Positions 47,334 through 57,082 of a stretch of DNA of 64,000 nucleotides are shown here, piece by piece. This stretch comes from Flavobacterium sp. 123 (GTDB lineage Bacteria > Bacteroidota > Bacteroidia > Flavobacteriales > Flavobacteriaceae). The notes under the pieces are model-generated. The model made no database searches and was not told where the DNA came from. It saw nothing but the letters and a program-made list of their open reading frames with translations. A program made the position numbers and the translations under genes. Position 1 is the first letter of the stretch. Each line of letters opens with the position of its first letter. The DNA lies in NCBI RefSeq assembly GCF_003634825.1, contig NZ_RBXD01000001.1, forward strand, positions 2,564,501 to 2,628,500, written 5' to 3'.

Positions 47334-47440
47334 AATAATTTATTTTTCTCTCTTTAAGTTTTCTGTTCTATCTCTGTAGCTCAAAAGTGGATACTAAATG
47401 ATAAATTGGCACTACTCTGCTTTGTAAAGCTACCCAATTT

Positions 47441-47545
47441 TGGTTTGCTTTGCGCTATTAATTATTTTTTTGTTGTAAGTCAGCAAACGTATTGCCTTAT
47501 TTAATATCACCTGATTTAAAGCCTTTGTTTAAACATTCTTTTCCG
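47441..47545 (-). pseudogene. Decayed second copy of the zinc metallopeptidase 3' end
   Basis: About 100 bp align with 48381-48480, the 3' end and trailer of the intact metallopeptidase gene, at roughly 85-90% identity with small indels (shared GTAAGTCAGCAAACGT and ATATCACCTGATTTAAA). Read in the peptidase frame it gives NKGFKSGDIK, a stop where the intact gene has Gln, then GNTFADLQ. The match includes the untranslated GCTATTAATT after the stop. It is too short to work and is a remnant of duplication or insertion. Confidence 0.8.
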
Positions 47546-47620
47546 TTGTTGCTAGTCTTCGGCCAGTTCCAGTGGGGCTTAAACCTCAATTTCGTCAAAC
47601 GGCTTTCGTGGGTTTTTTTT
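47546..47620. other. GC-richer spacer downstream of HEXXH membrane gene
   Basis: A stretch visibly richer in G and C than its surroundings (CGGCCAGTTCC, GTGGGGC, CGGCTTTCGTGGG), ending in a T-run before the gene stop. It starts with TTGTTGCTAGT, shared in part with 46156-46165. No ORF, tRNA or transposase fragment was recognised. It may be a boundary of an inserted piece. Confidence 0.4.
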
Positions 47621-48301
47621 TTATTTTTCTGCTTTTATTTTATAAATATTTTTCCAAGTAATTAATAACAATAATAGTACACTAAAAGTCCAAATTGAAA
47701 CTAATTTTGGTGAGCCTAAAATCCAATATTCACTTAGTATTTCTTTGCTTAATAATGTGTTCAGTACTACTAAAATAATTAAGATATATAAAATAGTAGG
47801 AATCAATAAGAAAAGTAAAAACCACCCAATTTTATTTTTATTTTCTATTATTTTATATGCTTTTATTAATGGAAAAAGCGTCAATAATAAAATTCCAATT
47901 AATCCAATAATCCAAGCTAATGTATGATTGTTTAGAAGTTTATTTAATACCGTAATTTCATCCCCAATTCCTAATATAGCATTTAGTATTCTTGCAAATG
48001 GTAGAGAGGCAAATAGTAATGAAAATCCTAAAATTTTCTTATTCTCAGATTCGTTTTTCTTAATCATTAAATAACCTACCCATATTATAATGAATGTGAA
48101 AACTGGACCAGCAACTGTTGCCCATATAGCAAAAGGATTATTACAACTTTCGCAAATCCCCCAATTGTTAAAATCTCGTAAACCCCAACATCCGCATATT
48201 ATTCTACCAACAGTTGTATGCACAATTTCGTGAGCTTCCCCAAGTACAAATGTCAACGCCATAAAAGCAATTATAAATTTAAAATTAAGTTTTATTTTCA
48301 T
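47621..48301 (-). CDS. Small HEXXH membrane protein, M50 (site-2 protease)-like
   Basis: I recognise no close family. The 226-residue protein has about six membrane segments. HEIVH (residues 24-28) near the end of the first segment is a zinc-metalloprotease HEXXH motif. ATVAGPVFTF (about 61-70) resembles the AGP motif after the first segment of M50 proteases. Between them lie CGC (36-38) and CESC (50-53), four cysteines that could bind metal or form disulfides. An LDG/NPDG-type third ligand is not obvious, so activity is uncertain. The gene is bracketed by two copies of the neighbouring peptidase 3' end, which suggests it arrived by insertion. Confidence 0.68.
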   Translation of the reverse strand: MKIKLNFKFIIAFMALTFVLGEAHEIVHTTVGRIICGCWGLRDFNNWGICESCNNPFAIWATVAGPVFTFIIIWVGYLMIKKNESENKKILGFSLLFASLPFARILNAILGIGDEITVLNKLLNNHTLAWIIGLIGILLLTLFPLIKAYKIIENKNKIGWFLLFLLIPTILYILIILVVLNTLLSKEILSEYWILGSPKLVSIWTFSVLLLLLITWKNIYKIKAEK

Positions 48302-48402
48302 TTTTTTTAGTTTTCTATTTTGTTCAGCTAAAATGATGTAGAATTAATAAATATATGATAATCAGTTTTTTTAAATATATTGGTTTACGCTATTAATTGT
48401 TT

Positions 48403-49263
48403 TTATTGTAAGTCAGCAAACGTGTTGCCTTGTTTGATATCACCTGATTTAAAACCTTTGTTAAACCAAAACATTCTTTGCTCAGAAGTTCCATGAGTAA
48501 ATGAATCTGGGACAACTTGTCCTTGCATTTTACTTTGAATGGCATCATCACCTACAGCATTTGCTGCACTTAAGGCTTCTTCAATATCACCAGGTTCTAG
48601 AATATTTTTCATTTTTTGATTGTAATGTGTCCAAAGTCCGGCATAAAAATCGGCTTGTAATTCAAGAGAAACGGAGAGTTTATTTCCTTCAACTTCGTTT
48701 TTGCCTCCTTGTAGCTCCTGAACTTTACTAGAGGTTCCTAACAATGTTTGAATATGGTGTCCAAATTCGTGAGCAATTACATAAGCAACTGCAAAATCTC
48801 CACCTTCGGCACCAAATTTTGTTCGTAATTCTTCAAAAAATGACATATCCATATAAATTGTTTTATCTCCAGGACAATAGAATGGACCTGAAGCAGAACT
48901 TGCGCCACCACAAGCGGTTTCTACTTGTCCGCTAAACAAAACTAATTTTGGAGCTTCAAAGGGTAAATTGTTTTCTTGGAATATTTTTGCCCAAACGTCT
49001 TCGTTGTCAACTAATATAGCATTAACAAATTTTCCTTCTTCAATTTCTGAATCTGTCAATGCTCTTGTTTCTGTTTGTGCGGGTTGTTGATTGTTGAATT
49101 GTTCTAATATTGGGGTTAACATTTGAGCATTTTCACCACCAAAAGTATTTAATAGTAAGATTACAATTCCTACAATTCCACCACCTAGAATTGTTTTTCC
49201 TCCAGAAGACATTCCTCTGCGGTCTTCCATATTTTCACTTTGTCTTCTGCCGCTCCATTTCAT
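48403..49263 (-). CDS. Neutral zinc metallopeptidase (YpfJ family)
   Basis: Putative membrane-anchored metallopeptidase of the YpfJ/KPN_02809 family; the physiological substrate is unknown. The 286-residue protein has the family start KWSGRRQSENMEDRRG, a single membrane segment (KTILGGGIVGIVILLLNTFGG), then ETACGGASSASGPFYCPGD and the zinc motif HEFGHH (165-170), with ELQADFYAGLW carrying the Glu ligand. The C-terminal FKSGDIKQGNTFADLQ is conserved in the family. Its 3' end is duplicated at 47441-47545. Confidence 0.92.
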   Translation of the reverse strand: MKWSGRRQSENMEDRRGMSSGGKTILGGGIVGIVILLLNTFGGENAQMLTPILEQFNNQQPAQTETRALTDSEIEEGKFVNAILVDNEDVWAKIFQENNLPFEAPKLVLFSGQVETACGGASSASGPFYCPGDKTIYMDMSFFEELRTKFGAEGGDFAVAYVIAHEFGHHIQTLLGTSSKVQELQGGKNEVEGNKLSVSLELQADFYAGLWTHYNQKMKNILEPGDIEEALSAANAVGDDAIQSKMQGQVVPDSFTHGTSEQRMFWFNKGFKSGDIKQGNTFADLQ

Positions 49264-49318
49264 AGTATTGTTTTTTTAGATTAAAAAATCGTATTGTATC
49301 AGTAGGTTTTGTTAGGTA

Positions 49319-52300
49319 TTATTTTACCCATTTTAAAACAGTTTCCTCAATTATTCCTTTTAATATTGGTTTTGAAATGTAATCATCCATGCCCGCATTA
49401 AGACATTTTTCTCTTTCTTCTTTTTCGGTTCCTGCAGTAATAGCGATTATAGGAATGGTTTTTCCAAGTTCAAATTCTCTAATTGCTTTGGTAGCTTCAT
49501 ACCCATTCATTATTGGCATTTGAATATCCATAAAAATTATATTAGGTTTTATGGTTTCAAATTGGTCTACAGCATCTTTTCCGTTTTTAATTTCGTAAAT
49601 TAAACTCTCTTTAAATAAATTCTTGAGAATCGTTTTTAGTAATAACATGTTAATACTATTATCTTCAACAATCATTATTTTTAGATTTCTATGGGTTTCT
49701 TTAATTTCAAAAAACATGTCATCTGTACTAGTTTTTTGATTTTCTAGATCCTCCTCCTCTTCTTCTGTACGAAAAGTAGCGGTTTTTAAATTTAAATCAA
49801 AATAGAATGTACTTCCAATAGCTATACTACTTTCCAGTTGTAAATGACTATCCATTAAAGCTAATAACTGGTTTGATATTGTTAAACCTAATCCTGTGCC
49901 ACCAAATTTTCGGGTAGTGGAACCATCTTCTTGTGAAAACGCTTGAAAAATTTTCTTTTTATTTTTTTCGAGTATTCCAATACCAGAATCAATTACAGCA
50001 AATCGGAGAATAGTATTCAGCTCTTCCTTTTTGTCGAGAACAGTTACATTTAATTGAATGGTTCCTTTTTCGGTAAATTTCACCGCATTCGACAATAAAT
50101 TAATTAGGATTTGTTTTAACCTTACGATATCAGTCCAAAAATATTTAGGAACATCATTGTCAATATTAAGTTCTAATTGGAGTTTTTTCTGGTTTGATTC
50201 ATAAGAGATTAAATCAATAATTTGAGTTAAACTTTCGTTTACTTCCTGTTTTTCAATAAATAAGTCTAATTTTCCAGCCTCAATTTTAGAAAAATCAAGG
50301 ATGTCATTTATGATTTCCAATAGCGAATTAGCAGACTGATTTATAGTAGTCATATATTTTTCCTGAGTTCTGCCTAAATTAGTTTTCATCAGTAAATCTG
50401 TAAAACCAATAATTCCATTGAGAGGTGTTCTGATTTCATGACTCATATTAGCAAGGAATTCGGATTTTGCTCTGTTTGCAGCTTCTGCTAATTCTTTGGC
50501 TTTAATGACAGTTTCAGTTTGTTTTCTTTCGGTGATATCAATGAAAATTCCTTCTATAAAAACAATTTTTCCTTCCTTATAGATGGTATCACCAAATTCC
50601 TCTACCCAAACAATTTTATTTGTTCGATGTATAATTCTATAAACAAGATGAATTTGTACTCCTTTTAGAATGGCTTCTTTTTCTTGTAATATAGTTCGTT
50701 CTTTATCTTCAGGATGTATTAAATCAATATATGATATTTTATTATCTAGAAAATCAGTTTTTGGATAACCCGTTAGTTTTTCTATTTCATCATTAATATA
50801 AATTTTAGTGGCGTACTCATCAAATTTGGATAAATAAACGGTGCCTGGAATATTATTCGCTAATAATCGAAACTTTTCTTCGCTTTCATGTATTGCGGTT
50901 TCATTCGTAATTCGTTCAATGGAATAGGATATATTTCGAGCTAATGTTTTTAGAATATTGACTTCATCCTCAGACCATATTCTTTCGTTTTTAGTGTCAT
51001 CGAAACCTAAAAAACCATGAAAATTATTCTTTACGAAAATGGGAAAAATAATTATTGAAGCGACTTCAATATTCGATAATTTGGTTTTCAAAGATTCATT
51101 CTTAATCTTTCGAACAATAGCTTTATAGATTCTGTTATTTAAAAGCGGGTTTAATAATTCTTCAAAATAATGATGCGGCAAGTTTTGAAGGTTAATATTA
51201 TTTTCAGTCAGCGTATCATTATTAATTATCCATCGGTATTTTTGACTAATCAATCCTGTAGTTTCGTCATTTTCATAATAATATGCACGATGTGATTTGG
51301 TTGTTTTCCCCATGATAATTAAAACATCATCAAAGATGGCATCAATGTCTTTGCTGCTCAAAAACTTTTCGGTGCAAATGGCCATTGCAGATAAAAGATC
51401 ACTTTTATATTTTAACTTTTTTTCTGCTTCATCTCGTTTTTGAGAAGCAATAGCTAGTGAGATAAAATCTGAAATTGTTCTCGCAAAATTAATATCTTCA
51501 TTATCCCAATTTACTTTTATGGAGGTGTTCTCGAAACAGACAATTCCAATTAACTCGCCATTTAGAAAAATAGGAATATCAAGTAACGATTTGATGTTAT
51601 TATTTAAAAAATAATCGGTTTTGAATTCAGACACTTCATGTTTTTCAAAAACATCTGGTGCATTGAGTAAGGTATTGCTATTTATAGATTTGAAATAGAT
51701 AGGAAAGTCTTCTTTTTTTAAAATTATTTTTTTACCAAAACTATTGGTGTCTAGAAAGTATAGATTTTTACAAACGATACGGCTTTCTTTGTATTTCCAA
51801 TAACTAACTCGGTTTGTTTGTGATGCTTTTGCAGCAGCTTCAATAATTAGTTTAATTACGACATCAGTACTTTCATAGTTGCTGAAATTTATAGTCGATA
51901 ATTTTTTTATAGTTGAATTGTATTTTTCAATTTTTGCCTGACGGATTTTATTTTCAGCTTCAATATTTTTTGATTTGGTTATATCTCTGGCAATACCTGA
52001 ATATCCAATTATATTACCTAAATCATTTCGTCGGATAATCACTTTTTGTGAAATCCAAAACTCATTTCCATCTTTTTTTATCAAAGGAAATTCAACAATT
52101 GGAAAATCATGTTCATTAGCTTCTAAATCTTGGTAGAAAGTCATCATGGTATTGATGTAATCCGGTCTGATAAATTCAGAATAATTCCGGCCTAAAATCT
52201 CCTCTTCGCTATAGCCTAATGATTTGATGGTAAATTTATTTATAAACGTAAAATCGCCATCGTCATTTACTTCAAAAATCAGGTCGTTAGCGGATTGAAT

Positions 52301-53368
52301 TAAATTTTTGTATTGATCTTTTGCAACTATTTGTTCCGTAATATCTTGTCCGATACTAACAATTAAATCTTTCGAATGTTTTTTGCTTTTCCATTGGATG
52401 AACTTATATTCTCCGTTGTTGCATTTTAATTTTCGAATATAAAATTCATTATTTGAAAAAGTATTATGGTATTCCTGACTCATAAATTCAGTATCTTCAG
52501 TAAGTTTCCAAAATTCTAAACCCATTACTTGCTCTGGAGTATATCCTAAAAGAGGAAAAATAGTTTCACTACAAAAAGAAATTTCTCCCTTTTTATTGGT
52601 AGCAATAGTAAGAGTATTTCCTTTGTTTATGATGTCATTTGTAAAGTGAAACTTATCTGTTATATTCAGCAATGAAATGTGTCTCATATAGTTAATAATC
52701 ATAATTATAATAGAATAATTCAATATGATTATGGCTCTTTTTATAGGGACTAATTCAAAAATTAATATGCTAAAAACAAATAAGAAAACGAAGCCAACAA
52801 AGGTCCAATATAGTCTTATCGGTCTAAGAACACAATACGAGAAGAAAAACAAAACAATAAAGGCGATTACTGGAATGATATCATTTGTGTAAACTATTAT
52901 ATTGCGAATTACAACAGAAAAATACAATAGGTAAATCACTATAAAAATGACTTTTATGTTATTGTAAAAAAAGGTAGTTTTTTTGGTCAAAAAATGAATA
53001 AATAGAACAAAAACACCTACTAAAAAATTGAGTTCCAGTAGACTTTTTGGTCTTACTTTAAAAATTTCGAAAACAACTTCGGTGATAATCATGGTCACAC
53101 CCATAAAAAATAGATAAAGCTGGTATTCTTTATTTATATAATTTATGGTGGTATTATTCTCTGTGATTTTGTTTTTTAATTGCGATTTAATTTTAAAGAA
53201 ATTATAAATCAGTAAAACAAAAAAGAGTAGTAATGCAGGAATTAAAATCCAAAGCTTTTTATCATTTGGAATTAATTTGATATAATTTAAAAAAAACGAA
53301 AAACTATCAGAAAAATTGGTGGTAATATTTGAGATAGATAGTATTAAAGTGCCATAGCAATATACCAT
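49319..53368 (-). CDS. Hybrid sensor histidine kinase with PAS/GAF sensors and receiver
   Basis: A 1,349-residue signalling protein. An N-terminal membrane region with about seven segments (1-225) is followed by PAS 1 (about 245-350), PAS 2 (355-470, [18 protein letters not shown], with PAC motif), GAF 1 (480-640), GAF 2 (650-815), PAS 3 (830-945), then HisKA ([19 protein letters not shown], His977), HATPase with N-box [15 protein letters not shown] and G-boxes DSGIGI and [12 protein letters not shown]-terminal receiver has [13 protein letters not shown] and phospho-acceptor Asp1281 in [13 protein letters not shown]. No output DNA-binding domain is present, so it would pass phosphate to a separate regulator. 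No partner regulator gene is adjacent. The signal is unknown. Confidence 0.93.
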   Translation of the reverse strand: MVYCYGTLILSISNITTNFSDSFSFFLNYIKLIPNDKKLWILIPALLLFFVLLIYNFFKIKSQLKNKITENNTTINYINKEYQLYLFFMGVTMIITEVVFEIFKVRPKSLLELNFLVGVFVLFIHFLTKKTTFFYNNIKVIFIVIYLLYFSVVIRNIIVYTNDIIPVIAFIVLFFFSYCVLRPIRLYWTFVGFVFLFVFSILIFELVPIKRAIIILNYSIIIMIINYMRHISLLNITDKFHFTNDIINKGNTLTIATNKKGEISFCSETIFPLLGYTPEQVMGLEFWKLTEDTEFMSQEYHNTFSNNEFYIRKLKCNNGEYKFIQWKSKKHSKDLIVSIGQDITEQIVAKDQYKNLIQSANDLIFEVNDDGDFTFINKFTIKSLGYSEEEILGRNYSEFIRPDYINTMMTFYQDLEANEHDFPIVEFPLIKKDGNEFWISQKVIIRRNDLGNIIGYSGIARDITKSKNIEAENKIRQAKIEKYNSTIKKLSTINFSNYESTDVVIKLIIEAAAKASQTNRVSYWKYKESRIVCKNLYFLDTNSFGKKIILKKEDFPIYFKSINSNTLLNAPDVFEKHEVSEFKTDYFLNNNIKSLLDIPIFLNGELIGIVCFENTSIKVNWDNEDINFARTISDFISLAIASQKRDEAEKKLKYKSDLLSAMAICTEKFLSSKDIDAIFDDVLIIMGKTTKSHRAYYYENDETTGLISQKYRWIINNDTLTENNINLQNLPHHYFEELLNPLLNNRIYKAIVRKIKNESLKTKLSNIEVASIIIFPIFVKNNFHGFLGFDDTKNERIWSEDEVNILKTLARNISYSIERITNETAIHESEEKFRLLANNIPGTVYLSKFDEYATKIYINDEIEKLTGYPKTDFLDNKISYIDLIHPEDKERTILQEKEAILKGVQIHLVYRIIHRTNKIVWVEEFGDTIYKEGKIVFIEGIFIDITERKQTETVIKAKELAEAANRAKSEFLANMSHEIRTPLNGIIGFTDLLMKTNLGRTQEKYMTTINQSANSLLEIINDILDFSKIEAGKLDLFIEKQEVNESLTQIIDLISYESNQKKLQLELNIDNDVPKYFWTDIVRLKQILINLLSNAVKFTEKGTIQLNVTVLDKKEELNTILRFAVIDSGIGILEKNKKKIFQAFSQEDGSTTRKFGGTGLGLTISNQLLALMDSHLQLESSIAIGSTFYFDLNLKTATFRTEEEEEDLENQKTSTDDMFFEIKETHRNLKIMIVEDNSINMLLLKTILKNLFKESLIYEIKNGKDAVDQFETIKPNIIFMDIQMPIMNGYEATKAIREFELGKTIPIIAITAGTEKEEREKCLNAGMDDYISKPILKGIIEETVLKWVK

Positions 53369-53469
53369 TGTTAGATTTGGGTTTAATTGTGGGGGATCAA
53401 TTTTTTCCTCTAATTTGGGACTAGAACTTTATTTAGATAAAAATAAATCTAGTAGAATTTGGGCTTGAA

Positions 53470-54258
53470 TTATTCGGGATCAGGACCGATTTCTTCATAT
53501 TCATCTATAGAATCTATTCCTATTATGGCACAATAAATGGCATAGTGCATAGAATACATAAATGGGATTGTAAAGAATATTCCAATGCAGCAACCTATAA
53601 ATCCAACTAGAGAACCTATAAAAGCTACAAATAATAATAAAATTAAAACGAAAGGTTGTTTTAAAACAATGCTAAAACTAGATTGGATAGCATTCATTGC
53701 TTTTAAGTCTCCAAAAATAATTAATGGAACTGTCAAAACCGTTAAAAATGAAATTGATATAGAAACTAAAAATCCAACAATATCAATATTTACAAGTTCA
53801 AAAAGCATTGATAAACCGCTACTGATTATTGTTATAACCGCTGTTGAAATAAAGAGTTCTTTGAAATAAGGCGTTTTGTAATATTCAAAAAAGGTAGAGA
53901 CATGAAATTCATTGTCTTTTTCAGCACAATCAGCCATTTTTAGAAAACCAGCATTAAAGGGACTTAAAAAAGCAGAAAGAAAAACAACAACAAAAAAATA
54001 AAGCGCCAAATAAATTCCGGAAAGATTCTCGATTTTTAAATTTTCAGCTAACTTTTCATTTAAAAAAGCAATTCCAAAATAAAATGAGATTATAGCTATA
54101 GCTGCAATACCGATAACTACTGAAAATACAAATAAGGCTAATCCTGCGTAGAGCGCTATTTTTTTATAATTCTCGAAAGCATGATTAAAAACATTTTCAA
54201 ATTCTAATTGGTATCCATTAATTTTTATTTCTTCTATTCTTTTCTCGGTCAATTTCAT
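53470..54258 (-). CDS. Polytopic membrane protein of unknown function
   Basis: I do not recognise a named family with confidence. The 262-residue protein has a short hydrophilic N-terminus (KLTEKRIEEIKINGYQLEFENVFNHAFENYKKI), then about six membrane segments, and an acidic C-terminal tail (DSIDEYEEIGPDPE). The N-terminal amphipathic stretch before the first membrane segment is like DUF975-type or glycerophosphodiesterase-associated membrane domains. It is a single gene between the sensor kinase and the nitroreductase, with no obvious functional link. Confidence 0.72.
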   Translation of the reverse strand: MKLTEKRIEEIKINGYQLEFENVFNHAFENYKKIALYAGLALFVFSVVIGIAAIAIISFYFGIAFLNEKLAENLKIENLSGIYLALYFFVVVFLSAFLSPFNAGFLKMADCAEKDNEFHVSTFFEYYKTPYFKELFISTAVITIISSGLSMLFELVNIDIVGFLVSISISFLTVLTVPLIIFGDLKAMNAIQSSFSIVLKQPFVLILLLFVAFIGSLVGFIGCCIGIFFTIPFMYSMHYAIYCAIIGIDSIDEYEEIGPDPE

Positions 54259-54293
54259 GGGGCAGTTCGGTTATTTTTTGGTTATTTTGGCTT

Positions 54294-55031
54294 TTATATT
54301 TTAAAATAAACTTCTTTAAACGGTATTCTAAAGCGTTCTCCATAAACTCCATTTTCTTCTCGAATTCCACATCCAAGAATCATATTTATTTCGGAAGAGG
54401 CCGGTAATTGTATTATTTTTTTTATTCTCGATGAATCAAAACCTTCCATAGGACAAGTGTCATATCCAATTGCGGACATACTAATCATGAAATTTTCAGC
54501 AGCAAGTGCAGCACTTTTATGCGCTACAATTCGCATGTCGCTGGCTCTTACTTGTCTATAAATAGGTTTGAACAAACCGATAATTTGAAATGCAAGGTAT
54601 TTTATTCTTCCTAAAATTCCTAAAAAATCGATATAAATAGTAGGAACAATTTTTCGATAATAATTTAAAGCAAACTGCTCTCTTTTTGTATATTCTACTT
54701 CTGGTTTATTACCGTATTGTAATTTTAAAAAGGCAAGATTAGATTGCTGTCTGTTTTTCCATAAATCTTTTCTAGCGACAACAATAACAATTTGGTTTGC
54801 AGTTTTGGCTGCATTTTGGTCAAAACTAGCTGTTGCAATTTGTTGGATAACTGATGGAGAAACGATATGATAAAATTCCCAAAGTTGCATATTACTGCTT
54901 GTAGGAGCAAGGGATGCCAACTTGATACATTCTTTGACTTTAAGTTCATCAAGGGCTTCGTTTTTGAAAACACGAACAGAACGGCGGTAGTGAATCGCTT
55001 CGCTTACTGATTTTTCATTGGTTACAGCCAT
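54294..55031 (-). CDS. Nitroreductase family flavoprotein
   Basis: FMN-dependent NAD(P)H oxidoreductase of the nitroreductase superfamily, with 245 residues from ATG 55031 (MAVTNEKSVSEAIHYRRSVR). The frame is open upstream to 55100 but that lies inside the aldehyde dehydrogenase gene. RRSVRVFKNE is the FMN-phosphate contact, and LASLAPTSSNMQLWEF, ALAAENFMISMSAIGYDTCPMEGFD and ILGCGIREENG are family motifs. It overlaps the dehydrogenase by 10 bp, so the two are probably made from one transcript. Substrate unknown. Confidence 0.9.
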   Translation of the reverse strand: MAVTNEKSVSEAIHYRRSVRVFKNEALDELKVKECIKLASLAPTSSNMQLWEFYHIVSPSVIQQIATASFDQNAAKTANQIVIVVARKDLWKNRQQSNLAFLKLQYGNKPEVEYTKREQFALNYYRKIVPTIYIDFLGILGRIKYLAFQIIGLFKPIYRQVRASDMRIVAHKSAALAAENFMISMSAIGYDTCPMEGFDSSRIKKIIQLPASSEINMILGCGIREENGVYGERFRIPFKEVYFKI

Positions 55032-56350
55032 TTCAATATATTTTTGATTAAGGTTAGCTTGCCAGTATAAGGCGCATACCGAAGAGTCAAATCTAACCAA
55101 TTTGCTTTTTTTACAATTCCTTTTTCGTGAGAAAAAACATCAAAACTTAAGCTTCCATGATACGCCCCAATTCCGCTATGTCCAACACCTCCAAAAGGCA
55201 ATCTTTTATTAGAAAAATGCACAACAGTATCATTGATGCATCCGCCACCAAAAGAGAATTGTGTTATAATTTTTTTTGAAAAAGATTTATTTTCGCTAAA
55301 AACATACAGGGCTAATGGTTTTTCATATTTTGAAATCACGCTGCTTAATTCGGTTTCATTTTCATAAGAAAGAATTGGTAAAATTGGTCCGAAAATTTCC
55401 TCTTGCATAATTAAACTATCCGTATCAGATTCGTCAATTAAAGTAGGGGAGATGTATCGGTTTTCAATATCAGTTTGTCCTCCAAAAATCACTTTTGTTT
55501 CATCGATTAAATTAGCCAATCGAAGCCAGTTTTTAGTATTTACAATTCGTGCAAAATCAGGGGATAAAGAAGGATTTTTGCCATATGCGTTGGTGATTTC
55601 AACTTTAAGATATTCTATAAAATGAGTTTTCATATCTTTTTGAATCAAGATATAATCAGGAGCAATACAAGTTTGTCCAGCATTTATAAACTTACCCCAA
55701 ACAATTCGTTTTGCAGCTAGTTTTAAATTAGCCGTTTCATCAATTATACAAGGGTTTTTACCGCCAAGTTCAAGAGTTACTGGGGTTAGGTTTTTGGCTG
55801 CAGCCATAGCTACAATTTTACCAACCGCAACGCTACCTGTGAAAAAGATATAATCCCAACGTTGAGAAAGTAGTCCTTGAGAAACTTCTGCGCCACCCTC
55901 TACAACTTCAACATGATTTTTGTCAAATGATTTTAGAATTATTTTAGCAATTACTTCAGATGTTTTAGGAGTAAGTTCAGAAGGTTTTAATACCACTTGA
56001 TTTCCTGCTGCTACTGCCGAAATTAACGGACATAATGCTAATTGAAAAGGATAATTCCAAGGAGCAATAATTAATACTTTGCCGTAAGGCTCTTTATAAA
56101 TAGAGTCAGTAGAAGGAAAATTGAGTATGGATGGCAAGACTTTTTTAGGTTTTGCCCAACGTTGTAAGTTCTTAATGGTATCTTTTAAATCAGCAATAAC
56201 ATAATTAGTTTCTGTTAGAACAGCTTCAAAAATTGGCTTGTTGAAATCGTTTTGGAGTGCCTGAATTACTTCATCTTCATGAAGGATAATAGTGTTCAGT
56301 AACTTTATTAAAGTTTCTTTTCGGTATCCTATGTTTGTTTTGTAACTCAT
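55022..56350 (-). CDS. Aldehyde dehydrogenase (class 3-like)
   Basis: NAD(P)-dependent oxidation of aldehydes to acids. The start is ATG 56350 (MSYKTNIGYRKETL); the longer frame would begin at a TTG at 56362. The 442-residue form is near the length of short, class 3-type enzymes. Marks: APWNYPFQLALCPL, KPSELTPKTSEV, FTGSVAVGKIV, VTLELGGKNP (general-base Glu) and NAGQTCIAPDYILI (catalytic Cys). The C-terminal hydrophobic stretch typical of membrane-bound class 3 relatives is short. It lies 27 bp after rluA and overlaps the nitroreductase. Confidence 0.93.
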   Translation of the reverse strand: MSYKTNIGYRKETLIKLLNTIILHEDEVIQALQNDFNKPIFEAVLTETNYVIADLKDTIKNLQRWAKPKKVLPSILNFPSTDSIYKEPYGKVLIIAPWNYPFQLALCPLISAVAAGNQVVLKPSELTPKTSEVIAKIILKSFDKNHVEVVEGGAEVSQGLLSQRWDYIFFTGSVAVGKIVAMAAAKNLTPVTLELGGKNPCIIDETANLKLAAKRIVWGKFINAGQTCIAPDYILIQKDMKTHFIEYLKVEITNAYGKNPSLSPDFARIVNTKNWLRLANLIDETKVIFGGQTDIENRYISPTLIDESDTDSLIMQEEIFGPILPILSYENETELSSVISKYEKPLALYVFSENKSFSKKIITQFSFGGGCINDTVVHFSNKRLPFGGVGHSGIGAYHGSLSFDVFSHEKGIVKKANWLDLTLRYAPYTGKLTLIKNILKWL

Positions 56351-56377
56351 AACTGATTTCAAATTTACTATTTATAA

Positions 56378-57067
56378 TTAGATAGCATTCCAGATAACAT
56401 CATTGGGTGTAGGGGCAATAATTTCAAGAGGTTCTTTTGTTACCGGATGTACAAAAATTAATTTGCGTGCATGTAAATGAATTCCTCCATCAGGATTACT
56501 TCGGTCAAAACCATATTTTAAATCTCCTTTTATAGGAGAGCCAATTGCGGACAGTTGCGCTCTAATTTGATGGTGTCTTCCAGTGTGAAGATTAATTTCT
56601 AAAGCAAAATAATTATTGAGTTCCTTAATAATTTTGTAATCTAAGCTTGCTATTTTGCTATCAGGAACTTCTTTAAGATGTGCTTTTGAAGTATTATTTT
56701 TCTCGTTTCTTTTTAAATAATGAATCAGCTTGTCTTCTGCTTTTGAAGGCTTGTTTTTAACGATTGCCCAGTATGTTTTTTGAGTTTCTCGATTGCTGAA
56801 CAATTCGTTCATTCGAGTAAGTGCTTTGCTTGTTCTGGCAAAAACAACAATTCCAGAAGTAGGGCGGTCTAAACGATGCACTACTCCTAAAAAAACTTCA
56901 CCAGGTTTATTGTACTTAACTTTGATATATTCTTTGACAATTTCACTCAAAGGTTTATCCCCCGTTTTATCTCCTTGTACAATATCCCCAACACGTTTAT
57001 TAACTATAATTAGGTGATTGTCTTCATGGAGTATTTGAAGATTATCTTTATTTGATATTATTTTCAT
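56378..57067 (-). CDS. RluA family pseudouridine synthase
   Basis: Converts specific uridines in rRNA or tRNA to pseudouridine. The catalytic signature HRLDRPTSGIVVFART has Asp67. LHTGRHHQIRAQLSAIG and KLIFVHPVTKEPLEI are family motifs. At 229 residues it has no S4 domain, as in the short RluA/TruC-like members, so the exact target position cannot be predicted. It lies 15 bp after panB, in the run panB-rluA-ALDH-nitroreductase. Confidence 0.92.
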   Translation of the reverse strand: MKIISNKDNLQILHEDNHLIIVNKRVGDIVQGDKTGDKPLSEIVKEYIKVKYNKPGEVFLGVVHRLDRPTSGIVVFARTSKALTRMNELFSNRETQKTYWAIVKNKPSKAEDKLIHYLKRNEKNNTSKAHLKEVPDSKIASLDYKIIKELNNYFALEINLHTGRHHQIRAQLSAIGSPIKGDLKYGFDRSNPDGGIHLHARKLIFVHPVTKEPLEIIAPTPNDVIWNAI

Positions 57068-57082
57068 TTTAAAATTAGAAAA

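Noticed and set aside
46150..47620. Integron attC sites after the accessory genes
   Set aside because: No RYYYAAC/GTTRRRY core pairs in the right arrangement and no integrase in view; kept only as a weak motif observation.
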